NCBI RefSeq assembly: GCF_026625985.1
Contig: NZ_CP113116.1
Coordinates: forward strand, 5,766,001-5,830,000
Direction: 5' to 3'
DNA length: 64,000 nucleotides
Origin: Mycobacterium sp. Aquia_213
Lineage (GTDB): Bacteria; Actinomycetota; Actinomycetes; Mycobacteriales; Mycobacteriaceae
How positions within the stretch are numbered: position 1 is the first letter of the stretch; each line of letters starts with the position of its first letter. A program made the position numbers and the translations under genes. Shown in pieces: positions 42,956 to 51,969 of this stretch. A model generated the notes under the pieces. The model saw only the letters and a list, made by a program, of their open reading frames with translations, ran no database searches and had not been told where the DNA came from.

Positions 42956-44080
42956 TTGTACCGCAACGATTTATGCGACGAAGCCAGAGCCCAAACCGGG
43001 CTGGTCGACTTCGGCGAGGACTCCTACGCCGAAGGCCTCGACATCCTGCTCTCCGCGTTACGGGACGAGGCGCGGCTGAACGAGCGCGGCCAAGCGTTCT
43101 TGCATCAGCGCATCGTGGGCTACCTGTCGCAGCGCCTGCAGGTCGAGGATTGGTACCGCCGGCACCCGGAGATCGGCGACGTGCCGATCACCGCGCCGTT
43201 GATCGGCTTGGGTTTACCGCGCACCGGGTCCACCGCATTGTCGATGCTGCTGGCTCAGGATCCCGACGTCCGTTATCTGCGGCGATGGGAATCGTCGCAA
43301 CCGTGCCCGCCGCCCTCCACGGTGCAGGGCGCGGATCCGCGCATCCCACCCGACCAGGGTGAAATGGTCGGCACCCGCCGCCACGTCCCCGGCGACACGC
43401 ATGGGCCGATGGAATGCCATGAACTGATGGCCCTGGATTTCAAGTCGCACATCTTTCAGTCCTTCGCCGAAATCCCCTCGTACTCAACGTGGTTGGTCCA
43501 GCACGCCGACCTGACTCCCACCTTGCGGTATCAGCGCCGCGTGATGAAGCTGCTGGCGTGGGGCGAGCCGCACCGTCCGTGGCGACTGAAATGCCCGTCG
43601 CACGTGTTGTGGCTCGACGCCCTGGATGCCGCCTTCCCGGACGCCCGGTTCGTGATGACGCATCGCGATCCGACCGATGTCATCTTGTCCGTCGCCGATC
43701 TGTATGCCGACATCATCGGGACATTCAGCTCGGAGATCGACCGCCCGTACATCGGACGGCTCAATGTCGAGCATTGGTCGCTGGGCATGGCGCGGGCGCT
43801 GCAATTCCGCGCCGACGGCGCCGATGATCGGTTCTACGACATCGACTTTCGCGCCATGCAAGACGATCCGATCGGAGAGGTCACCCGCCTGTACGAGTGG
43901 CTGGGCGCACCGGTGGGTGCGCAGTTCGAAGTACAGATGCAAAGCTGGTGGACGCATGCTGCCGCCGAGCGTGAGCCGAGCTCGCATGCCGATCCGGTGG
44001 CGTTCGGCATTGATTTCGACGACGTGCGGCCCCGGTTTGCCCGCTATGTGGACTGTGCGCGCCGCTGGACCGCGCACTGA
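42956..44080 (+). CDS. Sulfotransferase family protein
   Basis: A 374-residue sulfotransferase. The 5'-phosphosulfate loop is LGLPRTGSTALS near residue 90 and the 3'-phosphate motif RFVMTHRDPTDVILS near residue 230. It would transfer sulfate from PAPS to an alcohol or related group. TTG at 42956 is preferred because it lies four bases after the SDR stop and gives the family's usual N-terminus (YRNDLCDEARAQTG). An ATG at 42923 would overlap the SDR gene. Similar enzymes often sit beside SDRs in mycobacterial clusters. Confidence 0.85.
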   Translation: MYRNDLCDEARAQTGLVDFGEDSYAEGLDILLSALRDEARLNERGQAFLHQRIVGYLSQRLQVEDWYRRHPEIGDVPITAPLIGLGLPRTGSTALSMLLAQDPDVRYLRRWESSQPCPPPSTVQGADPRIPPDQGEMVGTRRHVPGDTHGPMECHELMALDFKSHIFQSFAEIPSYSTWLVQHADLTPTLRYQRRVMKLLAWGEPHRPWRLKCPSHVLWLDALDAAFPDARFVMTHRDPTDVILSVADLYADIIGTFSSEIDRPYIGRLNVEHWSLGMARALQFRADGADDRFYDIDFRAMQDDPIGEVTRLYEWLGAPVGAQFEVQMQSWWTHAAAEREPSSHADPVAFGIDFDDVRPRFARYVDCARRWTAH

Positions 44081-44105
44081 AACAGGTACAAACAAAGGAT
44101 ATTCG

Positions 44106-45170
44106 ATGGCTGTTGACCTGACCGGGAGTATCGATCCGGCGCGCGAGTACATGCTGGCGCAACGACCGCAGGACCCGGAGATGCGCGATTCGGTGAGCTT
44201 CTGGGTTGTCGATGACCGCGGCGAGATCGGCCTGCCGCGCATCGGAATCGAAGCGGTGGGGGCCAATTGGGATTCGCACGACGTTCAGGTCAATGTCGCT
44301 TTCCCCGACGGCCGCGTCTACCGGCTACGCACCAATGGTGCGTCGCTGCCCGCGCAGGGTCCCGATGGGCGCGCCACCGTATTGGGTGCCGGGGGCCTGG
44401 TGTTCCACTGCATCGAACCCTTCGACACCTGGGCGATGTCCTACGACGGGCCGGCGGTGCAAACGTCGTCGTCCGACTTGGTCGACGGCAAGAAGGCGGG
44501 CCCGTCGGTCGACATCAGCTTCCGCGTCGAAGCGAAGATGGCCGTACCGCCCTGGGTGCAGGGAGCGCTGCAGCCCGACGCCGACACACAGCTCAAAACG
44601 ACCGCGGTTGGCGACATCATGGGCGGACCTCGCTACGAGCAATTGTTCACCGCCACAGGAGAATTCCGCTCAGCCGACCGACACCACACGTTCTCCGGCA
44701 GCGGGCTGCGCATCCGTCGCACGGGTGTGCGCAAGCTCGCCGGATTCTGGGGCCACTCCTGGCAGTCGGCGGTGTTCGGCAGTGGGCGAGCGTTCGGCTA
44801 TATCGCCTACCCGCCCCGGCCCGACGGCGAGCCGACCTTCAACGAGGGGTTCGTCTTCACCGGCGACGGCGGGCTGATACCCGCACGAGTGGTGCAGGCG
44901 CCGTGGCTGACCCGGCTGCAACCCCTCGGCGAGGACGTCTCGCTGGTGCTCGAGACGGTCGACGGGGCGGTCGAAATCGCCGGGCAAACAGTATTTTCCA
45001 CGCACGATATCCACCACAACGACGACATGTATTCCATGAACGCGCTCAAGCAGGAGATGCCGAGTTTCCCCGCCCTGCAGCAGGCCGGCGTGCGCTACAC
45101 GTGGGACGGCGAACACACCTACGGAATGCTCGAACGGTCCAACCCGCTCGACAAGATCACCCGTGACTAG
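44106..45170 (+). CDS. Conserved protein of unknown function, beta-rich
   Basis: A 354-residue soluble protein not recognised with confidence. It has many beta-strand-like segments and few helices, such as GRVYRLRTNGASLP, GLRIRRTGVRKLAGFWGHSW and ILH-free C-terminal repeats. No signal peptide or catalytic motif is evident. It resembles in outline the AttH/CrtC-like lipocalin-type proteins found beside lipid-modifying genes, but this is a guess. The start at 44106 has AAAGGAT upstream. It is the third gene of the LysR-linked cluster and lies 25 bp after the sulfotransferase. Confidence 0.8.
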   Translation: MAVDLTGSIDPAREYMLAQRPQDPEMRDSVSFWVVDDRGEIGLPRIGIEAVGANWDSHDVQVNVAFPDGRVYRLRTNGASLPAQGPDGRATVLGAGGLVFHCIEPFDTWAMSYDGPAVQTSSSDLVDGKKAGPSVDISFRVEAKMAVPPWVQGALQPDADTQLKTTAVGDIMGGPRYEQLFTATGEFRSADRHHTFSGSGLRIRRTGVRKLAGFWGHSWQSAVFGSGRAFGYIAYPPRPDGEPTFNEGFVFTGDGGLIPARVVQAPWLTRLQPLGEDVSLVLETVDGAVEIAGQTVFSTHDIHHNDDMYSMNALKQEMPSFPALQQAGVRYTWDGEHTYGMLERSNPLDKITRD

Positions 45171-45189
45171 GAAGGAACTCAACGGCCCT

Positions 45190-46011
45190 ATGAGCCAACT
45201 GATCCCAGGGAAGGTGGCACTGGTTACCGGCGCCGCACGCGGGCAAGGCCGTGCGCACGCCGTGCGGCTGGCCGCCGAAGGCGCCGACGTCATCGCGGTG
45301 GATATCGCCGGACCGTTGCCGTCGAGTGTTCCCTACGATTCGCCGACACCCGACGACCTGGCGGAGACGGCGCGGCTGGTCGGCGCCAGCGGGCGAAAGG
45401 TCGTCAAGGCGGCGGTCGACATCCGCGACCTCGACGCGCTCAAGGCCGCAGTCGACCAGGCCGTCGGCGAGCTGGGCCGCTTGGACGTCATCGTCGCCAA
45501 TGCCGGAATCTGCAGCCCGGCCCCCTGGGATCAGATCACCGCGCAGGCGTTCCGAGACACCATAGACACCAACGTGATTGGGACCTGGAACACCGTAATG
45601 GCCGGTGCACATCACATCGTCGACGGTGGCCGCGGCGGGTCGATCATCTTGATCGGATCGGCTGCGGGCATCAAGATGCAGGCGTTCATGATCCATTACA
45701 CGGCAAGCAAACACGCGATCGTCGGGATGGCTCGCGCGTTCGCCGCCGAACTCGGCAGGTACAACATCCGCGTCAACAGCCTGAATCCGGGCGCGGTCGC
45801 CACCCCGATGGGCACCGGCCGGATGCGCGAGGCGCTGCAATCGGCCGCCGATGACTATCCGCATCTGCGCGGCTTGCACAAGCCGCTGCTGCCCGAAGGC
45901 ATCGCGGAGCCCGAAGACATCTCCGACGCCGTCGCGTGGCTGGCCTCGGACCAATCCAGATTGGTTACCGCAACCCAGGTTTCGGTCGACATCGGCGTCG
46001 GATACGTCTGA
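45190..46011 (+). CDS. Mycofactocin-type SDR oxidoreductase
   Basis: A 273-residue SDR of the mycofactocin-associated group. TGAARGQGRAHAVRLAAEGA is the typical start, an insertion (PLPSSVPYDSPTPDDLAETA) follows the acidic cofactor residue, and the active site is YTASK. Such enzymes hold NAD tightly and pass electrons to mycofactocin. The ATG at 45190 is chosen over a GTG at 45163 that overlaps the upstream gene. The next SDR starts in a TGATG overlap. Confidence 0.9.
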   Translation: MSQLIPGKVALVTGAARGQGRAHAVRLAAEGADVIAVDIAGPLPSSVPYDSPTPDDLAETARLVGASGRKVVKAAVDIRDLDALKAAVDQAVGELGRLDVIVANAGICSPAPWDQITAQAFRDTIDTNVIGTWNTVMAGAHHIVDGGRGGSIILIGSAAGIKMQAFMIHYTASKHAIVGMARAFAAELGRYNIRVNSLNPGAVATPMGTGRMREALQSAADDYPHLRGLHKPLLPEGIAEPEDISDAVAWLASDQSRLVTATQVSVDIGVGYV

Positions 46012-46781
46012 TGCGCGGGCTCAAGGACAAGACATTCGTCGTGGCCGGCGGCGCCACGGGCATCGGTGCGGCTACCGCCAAACGCCTTGCGGCCGAAGGC
46101 GCCCGGGTGTCCATCGGTGACATCAACATCGACGGCGCCACCGCCGCGGCCGAACAGATCACCGATTCCGGCGGCCGGGCCATCGCGATCCAATTCGACC
46201 TTGCCGATGCGCGATCCGTGCGGGATCTCGTCGACCGCACCATCCGTGAGTTCGGTGCTGTTCACGGTCTACACAACGTCGGCGCCGATCTCTCGGAAGA
46301 CAACCTCGGCCGCGACACCACGATTCTCGATACCGGCATGGACGTCTGGCAGCGCACGCTCGACGTCAACCTGCTGGGTTACGTCCGAACGATCCAAGCG
46401 GTGCTGCCCCACTTGCTGGAGGCTGGCGGCGGCAGCATCGTGAACACCTCCTCCGGTGCCGCGCTGGGCAGCGACCCGCAACATGTCGCCTACGGTGCCT
46501 CCAAGGCCGCCGTGAACCACCTGACCCGTCATGTCGCGGTCAACTGGGGCAAACACAACATCCGCAGCAACGGCGTGATGCCCGGTCTGGTGATGGGCGA
46601 GACCCAGGAACGGCAGAACGACCTCCAGCTGCAGCAGGCCTTCCTGATGTTCGGCAAGACCAGCCGACTGGGCAAACCCGATGACCTCGCCGCGATCACC
46701 ACCTTTCTGCTCTCCGAGGAGGCCGAATGGATCACCGGCCAGGTGTGGTACATCGGCGGCGGCTCACATCTGCGGCAATGA
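46011..46781 (+). CDS. Short-chain dehydrogenase/reductase
   Basis: A 256-residue SDR with AGGATGIG at the cofactor site, HNVGADLS in place of NNAG, NTSSGAAL and a YGASK active site. The start at 46011 overlaps the previous stop by one base, so the pair is co-translated. It closes the LysR-linked cluster. The DIN acidic loop favours NAD(H). The substrate is unknown. Confidence 0.9.
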   Translation: MRGLKDKTFVVAGGATGIGAATAKRLAAEGARVSIGDINIDGATAAAEQITDSGGRAIAIQFDLADARSVRDLVDRTIREFGAVHGLHNVGADLSEDNLGRDTTILDTGMDVWQRTLDVNLLGYVRTIQAVLPHLLEAGGGSIVNTSSGAALGSDPQHVAYGASKAAVNHLTRHVAVNWGKHNIRSNGVMPGLVMGETQERQNDLQLQQAFLMFGKTSRLGKPDDLAAITTFLLSEEAEWITGQVWYIGGGSHLRQ

Positions 46782-46829
46782 TGCGCAACTAGCCCTCGTC
46801 GCCACAATTGCCAGGTAAAGTCGCCCGCC

Positions 46830-47906
46830 ATGGGCGTCCTGCGCTTCGTCTGGCAACGCTTATTGGCGTTCGACCGGATCGGCTCGCGGATCCCACAGCT
46901 GATCCAGATATGGCTGACCGAGTTTTTCTTCGTGATGCCCTTGACGTTCTTCATCGGCAAAGTCATCGATATTCGCGGGGCATTCGGTGTGCCGGGAACG
47001 GGTGAGCGGCTCGACGGGGTGTTCTGGGGCGCGCTGGTGGTCTCGTTGATCTTCGGCTTCTTCTTCGTGCGCTCGCTGGTTAAGCCCCGGGTGGTGGAGG
47101 GTTCGTGGACTCCGGTGGTGCACGCCAATATCGGGTCGATGACCGTCTACGGCGGCAACCGCGCGTGGACCGTGACCTATCCCTTTCTGACCAGCCACCC
47201 GAGTTACGCGCTGCTGCTACTGATTACGGCGCCGATCCCGGCCGTGATGCTCGCCGCGACCACCAATCAGGGCGACAGCACGTTCTACTGGCGAGTGTGC
47301 GGGATCGTCGGCCTGGTCATCCTGGGCTGCATGGCGCTGGCCCGCATATTCGCCTGGTACGTCTTTCGGCTCGGGCGCCGGAAGCTGGATGTGCGGCTGG
47401 AGGGATTGCCGATCTCGCAACGCCGGCTCGGCTGGGAGATCGCGTGGAAGCCGGTGCTCGTCCTACTGGTGCTGATGTACGCGATCGTCTGCATCCCGCT
47501 TGGTGCGATGTGGTTCAAGGAACAACGCACGATCGCCGCGCTGCCCGTGGTGACCGTCGCGGACACAGACCACCCGGGCGACTATCGGCGGGTGAAAGGA
47601 ACGGTCGCGTCGCCGGCCGTCTATTGGGCGCCGCGAGGCACCGGCCGCGGCGGCAACAACTACGCGGGCGCCGGGGTGCTGGTCAGCCTGGCCTCCGGTG
47701 GTGAGGCGCTGCTACTCGCCGAATCGCTGTCGGTGCCCGACTTCAAGGGCATGATGGCCCGCGTCCACGACGGCCAGCTCACGGCAACCGGCAAAGTGAT
47801 CGACGCGATCACCGCCGACCAGCGCAAGTACTACGGCTTCAATCCGAGCGCCTTTCCCGAGGCGCCATCGGAGGGCCGGGTGATGCTGTTGTTGTCGCAG
47901 CCGTAA
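46830..47906 (+). CDS. Conserved membrane protein of unknown function
   Basis: A 358-residue protein with about five hydrophobic segments: two near residues 28-45 and 65-82, two near 125-142 and 155-170, and one near 205-225. A soluble C-terminal domain follows (GDYRRVKGTVASPAVYWA), somewhat like DUF3592/E3 ligase-type membrane proteins. I do not recognise it further. It is preceded by a 48-bp gap after the SDR cluster and followed by the copper ATPase promoter, so it is probably independent of both. Confidence 0.78.
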   Translation: MGVLRFVWQRLLAFDRIGSRIPQLIQIWLTEFFFVMPLTFFIGKVIDIRGAFGVPGTGERLDGVFWGALVVSLIFGFFFVRSLVKPRVVEGSWTPVVHANIGSMTVYGGNRAWTVTYPFLTSHPSYALLLLITAPIPAVMLAATTNQGDSTFYWRVCGIVGLVILGCMALARIFAWYVFRLGRRKLDVRLEGLPISQRRLGWEIAWKPVLVLLVLMYAIVCIPLGAMWFKEQRTIAALPVVTVADTDHPGDYRRVKGTVASPAVYWAPRGTGRGGNNYAGAGVLVSLASGGEALLLAESLSVPDFKGMMARVHDGQLTATGKVIDAITADQRKYYGFNPSAFPEAPSEGRVMLLLSQP

Positions 47907-47970
47907 CTGTAGGGCGCCCGGCAACCCGCCCACGTCGCCGACCAGGCAGAATGGCGCGGGTCACACGCTC

Positions 47971-48032
47971 TTGACGGCAATACCCCCCAGGGGTGTATAA
48001 GTGTGGTGGAGCTGTGCTACCCCCTGGGGGTA
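47971..48032 (+). promoter_or_regulatory. Copper-responsive promoter with two CsoR/RicR-type operators
   Basis: A -35 TTGACG (47971-47976) precedes a TGTATAA -10 region at 47994-48000. Site 1, TACCC-N5-GGGTG (47981-47995), fills the spacer and touches the -10. Site 2, TACCC-N5-GGGTA (48018-48032), lies in the 5' leader and matches the mycobacterial RicR/CsoR consensus exactly. Two sites suggest strong Cu(I)-relieved repression of the downstream ATPase. Confidence 0.85.
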
Positions 48033-48047
48033 TCTGGAAGGAGCGTC

Positions 48048-50315
48048 ATGACCGCGAGCGCGGTGAGCAACCTGGAGCTGGACATCACCGGGATGACGTG
48101 TGCCTCCTGCGCGGCCCGGCTGGAAAAGGCGCTGAACAAACTCGACGGCGTGACGGCGACCGTGAATTTCGCCCTGGAGCGGGCTTCGGTCAGCCTCCCG
48201 GCGGGATTGGACCCGCAGTCGCTGGTCGCCGAGGTCGAAAAGGCCGGGTACACCGCCGTTCTGCCGCAACGGCACGACGAGCCCGCCGCCGATGGCCGCG
48301 AGCTGGCCTCCCTGCGTAACCGCCTGATCGCCGCGATAGTGCTCGCCACCCCGGTGATCGCGATGGCGATGGTCCCCGCATGGGAGTTCCGCAACTGGCA
48401 ATGGGTATCGCTGGCGCTGGCCGCACCCGTCGTCCTGTGGGCGGGTTGGCCGTTCCATGCCGCCGCCTGGACCAACCTCAAGCACGGCGCCGCCACGATG
48501 GACACGCTGGTGTCGATCGGGACCCTCTCGGCGTTCCTGTGGTCGCTGTATGCCCTGTTCTTCGGGACGGCCGGCCACCACCACCTGCACCACCGCTTCA
48601 CGCTGACCGTCGCGCCCAGCGCCGGCGCCAGCAACATCTACCTCGAAGTGGCCGCGGGTGTCACCCTGTTCGTCCTGGCCGGCCGCTACTTCGAGACGCG
48701 TTCCAAGCGGCGCGCCGGGGCCGCCCTGCGCGCCCTGATGGAACTCGGCGCCAAGGACGTCGCGGTGCTGCGACCCGACATTCTGCGACCCGATAGTCCA
48801 GGCGTCGAGATCCGCATCCCCGTCGAGCAGCTCACAGTGGGCGACGAGTTCGTCGTACGTCCCGGGGAGAAGATCGCGACCGACGGCATCGTGATCGCCG
48901 GCTCGTCGGCCGTGGACGCCTCGATACTCACCGGCGAGTCCGTGCCGATCGAGGTCGGCGAGGGTGACGTCGTCACCGATGCCACCGTCAACGCGGGTGG
49001 ACGTCTCGTCGTGCGTGCCACCCGGGTCGGCGCAGACACCCAGCTGGCGCAGATGGCCAGGCTGGTCGAAGCGGCGCAATCGGGCAAGGCCAAGGTCCAG
49101 CGGCTCGCAGACCGCGTCTCCGGAGTCTTCGTTCCGATCGTCATCGCGATCGCCGTGGCCACCCTCGTGGCATGGCTTGTTGCCGGATTCCCGGTCGCCG
49201 CGGCGTTCACGGCCGCGGTCGCGGTGCTCATCATCGCCTGCCCGTGCGCACTGGGGCTGGCCACGCCGACCGCACTGTTGGTCGGCACGGGTCGCGCGGC
49301 CCAGCTCGGCGTGCTGATCAAGGGACCCGAGGTGCTGGAGTCGACCCGCAAGGTCGACACGATCGTGCTCGACAAGACCGGCACCGTGACCACCGGCAAG
49401 ATGACGCTCGTCGAGGTCGTTGTCGCGCCGGACACCGACCGCGCCACGCTGCTGCGCTATGCGGGAGCGCTGGAGGACGCCTCCGAACACCCTGTCGCCC
49501 AAGCGATCGCCAAGGCCGCCAGGACGGAGCTCGGCTCGCTGCCGGCACCCGAAGGCTTCGCCAACGTGGAAGGCAAAGGCGTGCAGGGCGTTGTCGACGG
49601 CCATGCCGTCGTCGTCGGGCGCGAGAGCCTGCTGGCCGATTGGTCCCAGCACCTCGACCCAACGCTCTCGGCAGCTAAGCTCCGCGCCGAGAGCGAAGGC
49701 AAAACGGCCGTCGCGGTGGGCTGGGACGGCAGCGCCCGCGGCATCCTGGTGATCGCCGACACCGTCAAGCCCACCAGCGCCGAGGCGATCCGGCAGTTCA
49801 AGCAATTGGGGCTGACGCCTGTCCTGCTGACCGGAGACAACCAGATCGTGGCGGACCGCATCGCCGGCGAGCTCAGGATCGCGCACGTCATCGCCGAGGT
49901 GCTGCCCGCCGACAAGGTCGCCGTGGTTCAGCGTTTGCAATCCGACGGCAAGGTCGTCGCGATGGTCGGCGACGGGGTCAACGACGCCGCCGCGCTGGCC
50001 ACCGCCGATCTCGGCATCGCGATGGGCACCGGCACGGATGTCGCGATCGAGGCCGCCGATCTGACCCTGGTCCGCGGTGACCTGCGCGCTGCCGTCGACG
50101 CGATCCGGCTGTCCCGCAAGACCCTGGCCACGATCAAGGTGAACCTGTTCTGGGCGTTCGGCTACAACGTGGCCGCGATTCCGCTCGCCGCGCTGGGCCT
50201 GCTGAACCCGATGCTCGCGGGTGCCGCAATGGCGTTTTCCAGCGTCTTTGTCGTCGGCAACAGCCTGCGACTGCGCTCCTTCGCGAGCACGATCCGTTCG
50301 GGCGATATGGGATAG
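48048..50315 (+). CDS. Copper-exporting P1B-type ATPase
   Basis: A 755-residue heavy-metal ATPase. An N-terminal HMA domain carries GMTCASC (Cys18, Cys21). Eight membrane segments include the ion-binding CPC motif (Cys398-Pro-Cys400), and DKTGT (Asp442) and GDGVND (near 641) mark the catalytic domain. The CPC motif and the CsoR/RicR-type operators indicate Cu(I) export. A histidine-rich loop (HHHLHHRF) lies between early membrane segments and may bind metal outside. The start at 48048 follows GGAAGGAGC. The nearest M. tuberculosis relative is among CtpA, CtpB and CtpV; which one is not decided. Confidence 0.93.
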   Translation: MTASAVSNLELDITGMTCASCAARLEKALNKLDGVTATVNFALERASVSLPAGLDPQSLVAEVEKAGYTAVLPQRHDEPAADGRELASLRNRLIAAIVLATPVIAMAMVPAWEFRNWQWVSLALAAPVVLWAGWPFHAAAWTNLKHGAATMDTLVSIGTLSAFLWSLYALFFGTAGHHHLHHRFTLTVAPSAGASNIYLEVAAGVTLFVLAGRYFETRSKRRAGAALRALMELGAKDVAVLRPDILRPDSPGVEIRIPVEQLTVGDEFVVRPGEKIATDGIVIAGSSAVDASILTGESVPIEVGEGDVVTDATVNAGGRLVVRATRVGADTQLAQMARLVEAAQSGKAKVQRLADRVSGVFVPIVIAIAVATLVAWLVAGFPVAAAFTAAVAVLIIACPCALGLATPTALLVGTGRAAQLGVLIKGPEVLESTRKVDTIVLDKTGTVTTGKMTLVEVVVAPDTDRATLLRYAGALEDASEHPVAQAIAKAARTELGSLPAPEGFANVEGKGVQGVVDGHAVVVGRESLLADWSQHLDPTLSAAKLRAESEGKTAVAVGWDGSARGILVIADTVKPTSAEAIRQFKQLGLTPVLLTGDNQIVADRIAGELRIAHVIAEVLPADKVAVVQRLQSDGKVVAMVGDGVNDAAALATADLGIAMGTGTDVAIEAADLTLVRGDLRAAVDAIRLSRKTLATIKVNLFWAFGYNVAAIPLAALGLLNPMLAGAAMAFSSVFVVGNSLRLRSFASTIRSGDMG

Positions 50316-50359
50316 TTGGTCTGGCCTACCGGGTTCCATAGCTTTAAGGTCTCGACGTT

Positions 50360-51742
50360 TTGCCCCAATTCCTTGGACAACTGTCCTTGCTGCATGGCTG
50401 GTTGCCAGTCGCAACGCAAGCACTCGCACTGCTCGTAGCGCTGATCGTGATCGATTGGCGCAGGCGCAGCTGGGCGAAGCGCGCGCTGCCCGTGGCGCTG
50501 ATCGCAGCGGTAGCGCTGACCGCACTGGCGTATTGGTACATCGCCTCGCTCGGGGTAGCCGGGGACCCGGCACCGAAGTCTCTCTGGCTGTGGATCGCGA
50601 TGAGCGGGTTGACGGCCGCGGTCCTGGTGCTGGGGTGGAAAGGCGCCCGCTGGTGGCGCCGCGGGCTCGCGTTTCTTGCGGTCCCGCTGTGCGTGTTGTG
50701 CGCGAGCATGTCCTTGAACCTCTGGGTCGGCTATTTCCCGACCGTGCTCGCCGCCTGGAATCAGCTGACATCCGCGCCCCTGCCCGATCAGATCGACCGG
50801 CTGCAGGTCACCGCGATGCAGGTGGCCGGGACCAAGCCGGACAAGGGCGTTGTGGTGCCGGTCAACATCGACTCCGACGCATCGCACTTTGCGCACCGCC
50901 AGGAACTCGTCTACCTGCCCCCGGCGTGGTTCAACACCAACCCGCCGCCCCGGCTGCCGACGGTCATGATGATCGGCTCGGCATTCAATCTCCCGTCCGA
51001 CTGGCTGGGGCCCGGCGGCGCCTTCACGGCGATCGACGGCTTCGCGGCCCGCCATCACGGATTCGCCCCGGTCTTCGTGTTTGTCGACCCCACCGGCTCA
51101 TTCGACAACGACACGGAGTGCGTCAACGGGGGCCGCGGCAACGCCGCCGATCACCTGACCAAAGACGTGGTGCCGTTCATGGTTTCGAATTTCGGGGTCA
51201 GCGCCGACCGCGCGAATTGGGGCGTCGCCGGATGGTCGATGGGCGGCACCTGCGCCGTCACCCTGGGCGTCATGCATCCGGAGCTGTTCAGCGCGTTCGT
51301 CGACATCGCCGGCGACTTCCGGCCCAACATCGGCAGCAAGGACCAGACGATCGCCGAGCTGTTCGGCGGCAACACCGCCGCCTGGGCGGAGTACGACCCG
51401 CTCACCGTGATGACTCGGCACGGCCGCTACACCGGGTTGTCGGGATGGTTCGACATCCCCACCCCGCCCGGTGCACACAACGTCGCGCAGGCGGCCAACC
51501 CGGCCCTCGGGAGCACCGCCGCGGCCAATCCGGAGGGCCAAGACGCGGCCGCCCATGCGCTGTGCACCATCGCCGAAGCAAACGGGATAAGTTGCGCGGT
51601 GGTGACCCAGCCGGGCAAACACGACTGGCCGTTCGCCGCGCAGGCATTCGACGCGGCATTGCCATGGCTCGCCTCGACGCTGGGGACCCCGAATGTGGAG
51701 CCGGCACAGCTACCGCAACGGGGCAGCGGTGTACCGCACTGA
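50360..51742 (+). CDS. Membrane-anchored esterase-like protein (antigen 85/esterase D fold)
   Basis: A 460-residue protein with four hydrophobic segments in the first 130 residues and an alpha/beta hydrolase domain from about 165 to 445 that should face the periplasm. The nucleophile motif is GWSMGG with Ser293, and a histidine in GKHDWPF fits the triad. The domain resembles the antigen 85/esterase D group, which act on trehalose mycolates or other esters. The start is TTG at 50360 after AAGG. It follows the copper ATPase by 45 bp but probably has its own role. Confidence 0.83.
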   Translation: MPQFLGQLSLLHGWLPVATQALALLVALIVIDWRRRSWAKRALPVALIAAVALTALAYWYIASLGVAGDPAPKSLWLWIAMSGLTAAVLVLGWKGARWWRRGLAFLAVPLCVLCASMSLNLWVGYFPTVLAAWNQLTSAPLPDQIDRLQVTAMQVAGTKPDKGVVVPVNIDSDASHFAHRQELVYLPPAWFNTNPPPRLPTVMMIGSAFNLPSDWLGPGGAFTAIDGFAARHHGFAPVFVFVDPTGSFDNDTECVNGGRGNAADHLTKDVVPFMVSNFGVSADRANWGVAGWSMGGTCAVTLGVMHPELFSAFVDIAGDFRPNIGSKDQTIAELFGGNTAAWAEYDPLTVMTRHGRYTGLSGWFDIPTPPGAHNVAQAANPALGSTAAANPEGQDAAAHALCTIAEANGISCAVVTQPGKHDWPFAAQAFDAALPWLASTLGTPNVEPAQLPQRGSGVPH

Positions 51743-51750
51743 TCCGATAG

Positions 51751-51772
51751 CGCGTCGTGACCGCGTCGTGAC
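51751..51772 (+). repeat. Tandem 11-bp repeat
   Basis: CGCGTCGTGAC occurs twice with no gap at 51751-51761 and 51762-51772, just after the esterase stop. It is the only exact tandem repeat noticed in the window. It may be a chance slippage product or part of the deacetylase upstream region, which spans 51743-51969 and otherwise shows no clear promoter. Confidence 0.6.
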
Positions 51773-51969
51773 CTGCGCAGCTCCAAGCCTTTTTCGTACG
51801 GAATTCACAGCTGACCCTCCCGTAACGAAACCGACATATTAAGGCCGGGAATGGTACGGTTCGCTGCTGTGGCCGCGAAGTTTGGAGAGGTAGGCAACCC
51901 GTACGCGGGCCCGCCTGTCAGCCACCACACCGCAAACCAGTTGCCTGGCCGTTCGATCGAGGCCGTGTC

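Noticed and set aside
47961..50771. 936-codon antisense frame under the copper ATPase
   Set aside because: Shadow of the ATPase gene; rich in Arg, Gly and Gln with no domain signature.
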